From the NCBI GenBank assembly GCA_039621445.1, contig CP154954.1, forward strand, positions 4,268,714 through 4,332,713: a DNA stretch of 64,000 nt, in the 5' to 3' direction. The translations under genes were made by a program, and so were the position numbers. Source of the stretch: Euglena gracilis. Taxonomy: Eukaryota; Euglenida; Euglenophyceae; Euglenales. Positions 39,944-48,478 of this stretch are shown piece by piece. The first letter of the stretch is position 1; each line of letters opens with the position of its first letter. Under the pieces are notes generated by a model. The model was not told the DNA's origin and did no database searches. It saw nothing but the letters and a program-made list of their open reading frames with translations.

Positions 39944-40173
39944 GATTCTGTTTTTTTTCCTCAATGTGCTCTTCGTTTTTTGTTTGCACATTTGCCCGCA
40001 TCAAAAAAATTTAACACGAGTATCGTTCCAGAAGTGGCCTTCTGCAAGCACTTTCCTTTCAGAATGTGACAATGTTCGTTGATTTGCGCACTTTCACACA
40101 ACTTTTAATGCGCGCACTTGCGCAGATGAAACGACCCTGTGCAGGATGCATCAGATTGAACAGAATCCTGCAG
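39944..40173 (+). other. Gene B intron 4 (predicted)
   Basis: No codon bias. Contains TTGATTTGCGCACTTTC (40079) and ATGCGCGCACTTGCGCAG (40109). Ends at CCTGCAG. The donor appears to be non-GT. Confidence 0.45.
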
Positions 40174-40427
40174 CCTCCTGTCCGAGCTGGTCAGGCGTCT
40201 GGCTGGCCTGCTGCCGATCGTCATCTACGGCAGGACGGGGGCGGTGTCAGCCGTGGAGACGGCGGAGCAGCGGCTGGCGCCGGGACGGAAAACGGCCATG
40301 GTGGACGTCTGGCTGCGGCAGGGCGGCCTGGGGGTCGCCCGCAAATTCGACAAGCGGTCCATGGTCGTGCTCTTCGGACCGGGAGACGTCGAGCATACCA
40401 AGGTCATCCTGCATCCGGTGCAGAAAG
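40174..40427 (+). CDS. Gene B exon 5
   Basis: Clean frame-2 coding stretch without internal shift: LSELVRRLAGLLPIVIYGRT, VDVWLRQGGLGVARKFDKR, VVLFGPGDVEHTKVILHPVQ. Hydrophobic strands alternate with charged loops, suggesting a globular alpha/beta domain. Family unknown. Ends at AAAG|GTCCTG. Confidence 0.6.
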
Positions 40428-40555
40428 GTCCTGGGTTTTAAGCAGTCTGTGCGAATGGACCAGAGTTGTAACATTTGCGCAAATGCGCCCAAATTATTTG
40501 CAATCAGTGTTCTTTCTGTTATGTTATGTTGTATCTGTTGTGTGCTCCCTCGCAG
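40428..40555 (+). other. Gene B intron 5 (predicted)
   Basis: GTCCTG donor and TGTGCTCCCTCGCAG acceptor. The motif ATTTGCGCAAATGCGCCC lies at 40473-40490. Its length (128 bp) does not preserve phase exactly, so one boundary or a nearby base is off. Confidence 0.5.
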
Positions 40556-41301
40556 GTGCTGCCGAAGGTGGAGTGGGACGTGGAGTCCAACTGCGGGCTG
40601 GGGCTGCACTGGCTCTGCGTGGAGTGGCTGTGGCGCAGGGTGGTCCGCCGGATGGTGGTGGCCAACGCCATGCTCATCCAGGCCACCGACACCGCGGTGT
40701 CGGCCCGTGTGGCGGCCTGGGCTGCCAAGCCGCCCGAGGTGCTGGTGGTGGTGGAGGACTCGGCCAGCAGCCTGGAGGAGGTCGCCCAGAGTGTGGGCAA
40801 CACGGTGACCCTGCCCTGGCCCGTCCCCTCCGCCAGCTGCCGCTGCTCCTGGCTGCGCTGGAGGCGGGGGACCCGCTCTGGGTGCCCCTGGAGAATGCCG
40901 CCCTGAAGGACAAGCTCTGGCTGGCCACTGAGGACACGGGGCGAAAGGCGAAGGAGTCCGAGGAGCGGCGCGAAGGGCGAAAGAGTCTGAGGAGCGGCGC
41001 CGCCAGACCAAACTGCAGCAGGAGGAGCGCCGCAAGCAGAAGCTAGAGCAGCGCCAGAAGGAGGATGGTGACAAGAAGAAGAAGCGTCGGGAGTAGGAGG
41101 TGGAGAAGAAGCCCAGGCCTCCAGGTCGAGGAGGTGGACAGCCCAGAGGAGGGCGATGTGGAGATGACCGCCCCCAGCCAGGAGACCCTGGAGTTGACCC
41201 TACCTGCCGCCAGCAGCCAGCCGGAGGAGGCCAGCCCGGTCATCGTGCCAGTGGCCGAGCAGGCGGAGGAGTCCGACGACAGCAACAGCAGCGACAGCAG
41301 C
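40556..41301 (+). CDS. Gene B exon 6, part before the insertion (frameshifts, one TAG)
   Basis: Frame 2 gives VLPKVEWDVESNCGLGLHWL, a Trp-rich helix and VLVVVEDSASSLEEVAQS. The bias moves to frame 1 near 40825 (RQLPLLLAALEAGDPLWVPL). A 29 bp near-duplication (40941-40969 / 40970-40998) then puts it in frame 3, giving a long Glu/Lys/Arg/Gln-rich coiled-coil-like stretch that meets TAG at 41094. It moves to frame 1 again near 41125, with an acidic Ser/Glu-rich segment. The charged tail looks nuclear or nucleic-acid-associated; that is inference from composition only. Confidence 0.5.
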
Positions 41302-41774
41302 CAGGGGGGGGGGGGAAATGCGCTCGCTCGGCCTCGGAAAAAATGCGCAAAAATACGCAAAAATGCGCAAAAAAATGTGCAAAAATGCGCATTTTTGGAA
41401 AAAATGTGCAAAAATGTGCAAAATCCGAGAAAAAATGCGCAAAAATCACGAAAATGCAAAAATTACCCAAAAACATGCAAAAATGGCACCAAATTTGGAG
41501 AAATTATGTAGAATAATGAGGAAAATGTAAGTTTCAAAAAAAAATTGAAATTTTCAAATTTTTGCAAAAAATTGCACAAATGGTCAAAAAATGCGAAAAT
41601 TTTGGAAAATCACGAAAAAATGTGCCAAAAAGCAAAAAAAAATGCGCTGAAAAAAAATGCGCAAAAAAAGTGCGAAAAATGCGCAAAAATGCGCATTTTT
41701 GGAAAAATTGAAAAAAATGCGCAAAAAATGCGCAAAAAATGCGAAAAAATGCGAAACGCATTTCCCCCCCCCTG
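41302..41774. mobile_element. 473 bp inverted-repeat insertion in gene B (introner or hAT-type MITE candidate)
   Basis: Starts CAG, a G run, AAATGCG and ends with its reverse complement CGCATTT, a C run, CTG. It is flanked by the 7 bp direct repeat CAGCAGC (41295-41301 and 41775-41781). The inside is A-rich and packed with ATGCGCAAAAATGCGCA words, related to the motif in the introns. Element plus one duplication is 480 bp, so the host frame (frame 1 on both sides, Ser-rich) is restored by exact removal. Left in place, the frame reads into it and stops at about 41509. An acceptor-like CTGCAG lies at its right edge, but no GT donor at the left. Confidence 0.75.
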
Positions 41775-42369
41775 CAGCAGCTCCGGCACCTCCTCGTCCC
41801 TGGCCAGTGAAGCTCTCGCGCTCCGACCAGTGGAGGGAGAAGTGGAAGAAGAGGAGGAGGACACCATCGAGCAGACCACCCCCGGGATCAGGAAGCCAGA
41901 GCCGCCAAAGCGGAAGGAGTGGAAGGTGAGAAGAAGGGAGGAGGAGAAGAAAGCGGAGGAGAAGAAGGGGGAGGAGAAGAAGGGAGAGGGCAAGGGGAAG
42001 GGCAAGGGCAAAGGCAAAGAGGACACCAGGTGGAAGGCGGCGGGGCTGGTCCGTCCGCCCGGGCCGGGTGAAGCCCTCAAGGGCCCAAAATCCTACCACC
42101 TCCTCGACCGCAAGAAATACCCGGTGATGTAGCCAATGATCGAAGCGGCCATCGCCAAGGTAGCGGCGGAGGCGGCGGCGGCCCGGGAGCCAGCTCCAGA
42201 GGAGGCAGAGTCGGAAGAGGAGCAGTCCGAGGGGAGGAGCCACCGCCTCCACCACCACGACCAGCCCCAGCCGCTGCGGCCAGGAGCACCGTCCGTCGCG
42301 GCTGAATCCGGGCGGGAAGCCGGCTGCTGCCTCAGAGAGCCTCGCCAAGCGGCTCTCCAAGCACAAGAA
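41775..42369 (+). CDS. Gene B exon 6, part after the insertion (one TAG, frameshifts)
   Basis: Frame 1 resumes with Ser-rich then Glu-rich residues, a Lys/Glu stretch and a Gly-Lys repeat (GKGKGKGKGK near 41995), then RWKAAGLVRPPGPGEALKGP and a TAG at 42130. The same frame continues with IEAAIAKVAAEAAAAREPAP. Near 42240-42305 the bias moves to frame 2, ending in KRLSKHK. At 42368 the frame either stops at AAG TGA or, more likely, uses the strong donor AA|GTGAGA at 42370. Confidence 0.5.
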
Positions 42370-42528
42370 GTGAGACTGGCTGTGGGCTTGTCTCCTCGGT
42401 CTTCTTTTTTTTCAATTCCCCTGCTCATTTCACAATTTACCTCAGCATCTTATGTTTTGTAAAATGTCCATGGGCGCATTTGCGCAATTGTCTCTGGTTC
42501 AATTGATTCATTCTCTCAAAGCCCTCAG
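42370..42528 (+). other. Gene B intron 7 (predicted)
   Basis: GTGAGA donor and CAAAGCCCTCAG acceptor. Two bases before and one after complete a Lys codon, so phase agrees. The motif GGCGCATTTGCGCAATTG lies at 42473-42490. Confidence 0.6.
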
Positions 42529-42683
42529 GCATCACAAAAACCCCGCTGTCGTTGTGTACGTGTACGCCACCCACCCCGGCCGTCCACCACCTCCAACCCA
42601 TCGTCGACAGGGTCACCCACCTGCTGCTCCTCATCCCGTTCTCCCTCCGCATCACCTTCCCTTTCCCTGCCAGGGGGTGGAAT
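42529..42683 (+). CDS. Gene B possible further exon (one frameshift)
   Basis: Continues in frame 2 (HHKNPAVVVYVYATHPG), then near 42575 in frame 3 (VHHLQPIVDRVTHLLLLIPF, FSLRITFPFPA) to a TAA at about 42681. The third-position G/C bias matches the earlier exons. Further exons may follow: the motif appears again at 42988-43008 and 43651-43672, but no later exon is convincing. Confidence 0.35.
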
Positions 42684-42689
42684 TAAATT

Positions 42690-43690
42690 TTTTTGGGGTT
42701 GGTGTGACTTGCACATCCCCTCTTGTGGCTGCACCCCCTCTCGTGCCCTGCTGTCCCTCTCACCCGTGCCACAGAAAAATATCCCTCCTCAAGTCCCACC
42801 TCCCACTCACAACCAGCGCGACGGAGTGTGGGGCGGCCCCCCCCCCATCCTGTTCAGCCTCCAGGGGCAAGCATATCCCGCCGGGGGCTTGTGTTGTTTA
42901 TCGGCCTTTTCAACCCGGTCCCTTTTTAACTCCTGTTTCCCTCCCTATCCCCTCTCTCCTACACCGGCCCACACACATTCGGGTGTTGACTTGCGTAATT
43001 GCGTGCACAAACATTGTTCATCAATTTTTATGCCTCACAAAAACACAAAAATCAAAGTCATGGGTTGCACGCACACACACCAATGTCAGTGTCCCCCCAA
43101 GCCCCCACTGACACCCCCTGTGGGTGTCTCACACCGGCTGCCCTGACCGCACCTTCCACCCCCCCCCTGCGCACCTCTGCACCCTCCGCAACTCTCCCCC
43201 CTGTACCTCTTCACCCCCTTCCCCCGTCACACCAGACCCACCGACCCGCAACCCCCCCCCCAAAACCCTGTCACCCAGTCCCCTGCTTTTCTTCCAAGTC
43301 CTAAAAAATCCCAGTCCCAGGGGTAAAAGTAGCAACACACACTCCGAGGCACCGGGAGGGAACACACTGCTGGCGACACTACTTTCCCAAAAAATGCTCC
43401 GCGCACTCAAAGTGGCGGGCAGGGTCCCGGTCCCTTGGTGCTTTTTTGCTTTTTTTCCACTTGGGCGGGCAAGGTCCAGGGGGTTTGGGGCCACAAAATC
43501 CTCCCCAGCACCCCTCAAAAGCACCATTTTTTGCCAAAATCCTGGGGGTCACTCCACCAAAACCAAAAAATGGCTTCGTTTTTGCCCTTGCTTGCCGGCG
43601 TGTTTCTTCGTCCCCCTCACCTTCACAGCCGGAATCAAAAAATTCGGGAATTTGCGCATATGCGCAAATCAACATAAAAATCCTTAAGTG
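42690..43690. other. C-rich region, no clear gene, two intron-type motifs
   Basis: Pyrimidine-rich plus strand. Motif copies: GTTGACTTGCGTAATTGCGT (42985-43008) and TTTGCGCATATGCGCAAATC (43651-43672). Possibly introns and small exons at the 3' end of gene B, but unresolved. Confidence 0.35.
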
Positions 43691-43694
43691 CGAA

Positions 43695-44640
43695 TCCGGC
43701 CGCCTTAGTCCAGGGATGAGCCGAGACCACAACCGCCTACGGCGAGGACACAATATGGGCTACCGCCAGCTCAGGCGATAGACAAATATGAGCAGGCTCC
43801 CCATGCAGCAACCGAGAAGGTGCACTCGGCCTCCAAAGACTCGATCGAGTGCAAGGTCCCTCCCGCACCGCCACAAGTGCAAGTCGGCACCAGGGAGACA
43901 GCCACATGGGTGATGCTCCTTACCCTCCTGGTGAGACGCGGGGCAGGGCGCCCCACGGTCCCTGGACGAGACCCCTGTCCCTACATGGTGAGTAGGGGGT
44001 CGGGATCCCCATAGTGGCTCTATGCGGGTCGCTCCAGAAAGGCTGACCCGGATCTGGGTGGAAGAGGCGGGCTGATGAGGTAGCCAGGACCCCGTCCGCG
44101 CCGGCCGTCGACCAGAGAATCCCAGAGGGGCTGACCACCTTCATGCCTAAAGAGAGGGGGTTGTGCCATAAGCCCCCAATCCTGGGCAACAGCACATGGG
44201 CCGTTCCTCAGGTGTGAGTTGCTCTCCACAGCTCCAGGTGGGTGCCCAAGAGACCATGACTTGCCCGCTTGGATCGAGCTGTGGGTGGCCCCGGGGTCGG
44301 CATACTCTTGGGGTCCATAACTAGCCCACCCGCACAGCATGCGCGCCCAAAAACAAGGCGGTATGCCACCACCAGCCGGGCTTCAGTGGCACATGGCCCG
44401 GCCGGTTCCGAAACCGCCCAGGTCTTCGGACCTGACCGCTGTGTGCGGAAAGAGAGAGATACACGGGAAACTGCGGCTACCACACAACGGGTGGAACAGG
44501 TCCCGAAGCGATTTCCCACAGGCACATTAGAGCCTGTGAGCCTTCCTAGGCCGGGTTTAAGGAATGTTCCATGCGCTTCACCTCACTGCCAAGACAGTAC
44601 GGGGCTTGGAGTCCAGGGGTGAGCCGCGCCGAAAAGGCCT
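43695..44640 (+). repeat. Dispersed repeat, second copy of the 32.0-33.1 kb element
   Basis: Ordered matches to 32208-33110: AGTCC-GGGTGA-CCG, AACCGCCTACGGCG, GCAGCAACC, GTGCAAGTCGGCAC, GGCTCTATGCGGG, GGCGGGCTGA, CCGCGCCGGCCGT, CGCTGTGTGCGGAAAGAGAG and GGGTGGAACA. The left direct repeat is missing. The opening phrase recurs at 44608-44630, giving a period of about 905 bp. Confidence 0.8.
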
Positions 44641-45400
44641 TGGTTGGCCCTCCGAAAAAAGGTGCTGTCCCGGAGGGTGCCCCGTAGGTAATGGAGCAGC
44701 CATTTTTCCGTCCCGCGCTGCCTTGTTTTTGGGGCTCGTTTTTTTCAGCACCCCCCTCCCCCATTATGGGAGGAAGACGCAGAGCTCGTTCTTAACGGTC
44801 TGCACCAGACAAAAGCAGTTGGGGACGAGGGTTGGCAGGGTCGTCACCTGTGACGACGCCCCACCTGCCAGCCAGGGGCGAAACCGCAACACAGACTGAC
44901 AACACACACGCCCAACACCGACTGACAGCACACTTCCCCGCAAGCACACTGTCGGGTCGGTAAGGAGTTCCTCCCAAGGAGTTCCCCCAGCAACACCGAT
45001 TCAGAAGAAGGATTTACGCAGTGACCCTGCGTCCCATGGAGCTTTCCATGGCATTTTGCCCAGAATTGCATGGCGCGGTTGTTTCGCACCCCCATGCCTC
45101 GCCCCCAGCGCCCCATTTTGTGGGCTAAACCCTGGGCAGCTCCTGCTGAGCAACCGACGGCTCAGGTCACCCCCTCCCCCAGGGGTTGGTGCTGCGACCC
45201 CAGAACCGGCGGCTAAGAATTGAGTACTCGCGCCCCAAGCCTTCGGGTGTGTTCCGTATTTTTTTTGGCAATTTTTGCCCTTCTCCGCACCGAAAGGGCC
45301 TTGACTGACCCAACCCAAAGGGTGTTGTCCCAGAGGGTGCCGCGTAGGTAGTGAAGCACACACTATCGGGTTGGTGATGATTTCCCCCAGCCACACCAAT
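44624..45400 (+). repeat. Further short repeats, period about 660 bp
   Basis: GTGCTGTCCCGGAGGGTGCC then CGTAGGTA at about 44660 matches GTGTTGTCCCAGAGGGTGCC then CGTAGGTA at about 45320. CACTGTCGGGTCGGT (44949) matches CACTATCGGGTTGGT (45361). No gene. Confidence 0.65.
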
Positions 45401-46011
45401 TTATAAAAGAGAGAGAGAGAGAGAGACATATTCCCAAAGCATACTGTACAATTCAGTACATGACGCAGAAGCCTGGTTGTCTTGCAATTCAGTGGGGCAG
45501 CCCTCGTCAGAGGGTTCTGCTGTGAAATTGGGGGGCTCCTCAAGAATGGGGGCTGACTGTGGTGTAGAATACAATTCGGCAATCGCATCTGTTTGGCACA
45601 CGCAGTTGCACTGTCGTAACAAAGTGTAACACCTGAATTGAGAGCCAAAACAGACAAATTCAAACACATTCAAAAAACAAAGATGGAAAAACTTGACAGT
45701 ATGAAAGAAGGAAAGTGTACAAGGAAAGAAGGCAAACTGTACGTGTACTGAAAACGGTCCTGACATTTCCATAACAAACAATAAAAAAATATAAATAACC
45801 AAACATTATGTCATATGTATTTTTTGAGAAAAAATTTTCATTTAAAACCTTCACCAAACACATTATGGAATACTCTCGGAAGCGTAAGAGAACGTTCTTT
45901 TCCATCTCCTTTCTATTTCTATCTCAGTCAGAATCTGTTCCCACTGTTCAGCTGGACAACAACTCCAGCACTGGCAGTTGTGTGGTTTTCATGATAAGGC
46001 GAAATCGGTGG
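45401..46011. other. No gene seen
   Basis: Short GA run at 45410-45424. Open frames on the minus strand (45401-45905) are low-complexity and Phe/Cys-rich. Confidence 0.4.
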
Positions 46012-46275
46012 CAATCAACAGAGCCACACGACCACCGTGGAGGCACGGGTGGCGCGGTCACCGCCGGGGTGAGCGGAGGGCTCCTGCCAAATGGACCGTG
46101 GGTCCCAACGCTGCTGTCCGAGCTGGTGGGGCTGGAGGGAGTGGGGTGTCCCAGGTGAGGCCAGGGTCAGTCAGAGAACAGCTGCCTGCTTCTGACACAC
46201 ACACACACACACGGAACAAATCATATCATTGTTCTGAATTCCTACTGTTCCGCTATTGTTAGCAAGAACTCACCA
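46012..46275 (+). repeat. Dispersed repeat family F, copy 1
   Basis: Matches 56441-56664: GAGCCACACGACCAC, GGAGGCACGGGTGG, CCAAATGGACCGTGGGTCCC, CTGCTGTCCGAGCTGG, GGAACAAATCAT and ATTGTTAGCAAGAACTCACC. An expanded CA run lies at 46196-46212. Confidence 0.85.
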
Positions 46276-46369
46276 AGTTGTAGCGAAGAATCCAAATTGT
46301 AGCGAATTTCGAAAATAAAAATGCCAATGGGGGGAACCCTAATCCCCTGCCCCATGGGAGAATGAACAT

Positions 46370-46666
46370 TCGGTGCAATTCAAATGTTCATATATACATA
46401 TACACACATATTATATTACACACACATATATACACACACATTATATATACAAATATATAATATATATATTTTATACACACACTTAACATATACACATATA
46501 TAATAGAGAGAATATATATATCTATCTATCATATACACACATTATATTATACACATATATAATATATAATATATATATTATACACACATTATATACACAG
46601 AGAGAATATATAGAAAAAAATATACACACACATAATATACACATATATAATATACATAATATAATA

Positions 46667-46708
<42 letters not shown>

Positions 46709-46746
46709 ATATATATATATATATATATATATAAGTATATATATAT

Positions 46747-46786
<40 letters not shown>

Positions 46787-46963
46787 GGAGAATGAACATT
46801 CGGTGCAATTCAATTATTCATATATACATATACACACATATTATATTACACACACATATATACACACATTATATATACAAATATATAATATATATAATAT
46901 ATATATTTTATACACACACATTACATATACACATATATAATATATATATATAATATATATATA
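46370..46963. repeat. TA-rich microsatellite with a duplicated 430 bp unit
   Basis: GAGAATGAACATTCGGTGCA opens two near-copies at about 46360 and 46790. Both continue with the same TATACACACA series. Pure TA runs lie between. Confidence 0.85.
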
Positions 46964-47751
46964 CACTCAGTTACAAAAGTCTTCATACCCCTGGCGTGTC
47001 AAAAGTCTTCATACCCCCCACTTTTTTCAAATTTTGTGGACAAAGTTGCGAAAGATTTCTGTTCACCTCTGCACTTCCTCAAGCAGAGCCATATGCATCC
47101 TGCAGCACACACGCCATCACGAAGGCAGGATTTGAGTTGCTGGGTGCTGTGTTGTGCTCTCCCTGAGGTAGGCACTTTCCAGCGGTTTGTTACAACAAAG
47201 CCACAGCAAAGGTGTGTGGCAGATTGATCACAGCTCAGCAACATGAGTTATTCATCAAGTCAGAGGGTGCAATGCAAAATATGATGGAAAACGATGAAGC
47301 AACACACGACCCCCCCACACCCACGAAACAGGGGTGGGGGTGGTCGACCCCCACCCCCTACCCACCACCCTGGCTGTTTGGCCGATTCCTGCTATTTAAC
47401 TACTTGCTGCCACTTAAATATTTTTGTGTCGGTGTACGCATTTGCACCCACCGTTTGATTTAAAGCTTGGGCTAAAGCCATCCGTCCAAGTTGACAATCA
47501 AAGTAAAGCATACTCCTGTGTTACAATGGCCGCCATAATTACCTTGTTCGGGCTATGTATCAAAGGTGGTGGTACAGGGTAATGATCGTTGGCACATGTG
47601 AGAGAAAAGGCAATCAACAATAACCAACTTTGGGGCCAAATGACCCAGTGTGTGGTGTGTGGGGTAAAGGAGTTTCAGATAAGCACATGAATGTGCATTA
47701 AACATAACAAACACATGAGCATGCTCGCACATACATACGCGCACGCTCACG

Positions 47752-47757
<6 letters not shown>

Positions 47758-47847
<90 letters not shown>

Positions 47848-47862
47848 CGCACACACACGTTC
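47758..47862 (+). repeat. (CA)n microsatellite
   Basis: About 50 CA units with minor interruptions, inside the inverted-repeat element. Confidence 0.95.
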
Positions 47863-48009
47863 ACACACCGACACAAACACAAAGCAACACGGCATAATAT
47901 AAATGAAACCCAACAGTCACAACCACACCACACTGCACCACACCACACGCAACACACAAAATGCACGTGGCACGTGCAAGCCGCAGCATGGCACATTTGG
48001 AATAAACCC

Positions 48010-48110
48010 CCCCTCTGAATATAACGACGGGTCGTTATCTGACTTTTCAGTTGGTGGAAAATCCAGAGGGGGTCGTTATAAGTGGGGGGTCGTTATCAGA
48101 GGGGGGGGGT
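48010..48110 (+). repeat. G-run/core array with GTCGTTAT core, first copy
   Basis: GGGTCGTTATCTGACTTTTC, GGTGGAAAATCCAGAGGGGG, TCGTTATAAGTGGGGGGTCG, TTATCAGAGGGGGG. Directly repeated at 48372-48478. Confidence 0.75.
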
Positions 48111-48141
48111 TTGCTGTTTTCCCTACCGCAGCTATGTCTGA

Positions 48142-48303
48142 CACGCTTTCTACAATCCATCCACCTGGGTTCACACCTCAGTTGATGACGTTGTAAAGAA
48201 GTTTGATGAGGATGTGCAAGGGTCCTCTGTAGGCTCTGCTCCTCCGCCCACCCTGACCACGCCCCTGTCCAAGCAGCGGTCGATCCGCTCATACTTCAAG
48301 TAA
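48142..48303 (+). CDS. Possible transposase C-terminal fragment ending in a PIP-box-like motif
   Basis: A 53-codon open frame ends at TAA 48301. Its last residues read SKQRSIRSYFK. QRSIRSYF fits the PCNA-interacting consensus Gln-x-x-Ile-x-x-aromatic-aromatic. The preceding part is acidic then Pro/Thr-rich (VDDVVKKFDEDVQ, APPPTLTTPL). A C-terminal PCNA-binding motif is known from the pogo transposase; placement between two G-run/core arrays makes a degraded pogo/Tigger-type origin reasonable. There is no in-frame start and no catalytic motif. The match could be chance. Confidence 0.3.
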   Translation, partial: HAFYNPSTWVHTSVDDVVKKFDEDVQGSSVGSAPPPTLTTPLSKQRSIRSYFK

Positions 48304-48371
48304 ACACTGGTGAGCCTGGACGCTCTTACGTGAGATGCATCATCTGACCCGTGCTTTCTGCTCTTTGTCAA

Positions 48372-48478
48372 CCATGGGTCGTTATATTTCTTTTTTTTTG
48401 GTGGAAATTCCAGGATGGGTCGTTATAAATGGGGGGGTTCGTTATCAGACGGGGGTCGTTCTAAATGAGGGGGGGGTT
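48372..48478 (+). repeat. G-run/core array with GTCGTTAT core, second copy
   Basis: GGGTCGTTATATTTC, GGTGGAAATTCCAGGATGGG, TCGTTATAAATGGGGGGG, TTCGTTATCAGACGGGGG. Same orientation as 48010-48110, so the pair is direct. Confidence 0.75.

Noticed and set aside
46999-47244. 81-codon frame in the left arm of the Tc1-like element, mirrored at 49049-49294
   Set aside because: Appears twice only because the arms are inverted copies; it lacks transposase motifs and points outward.
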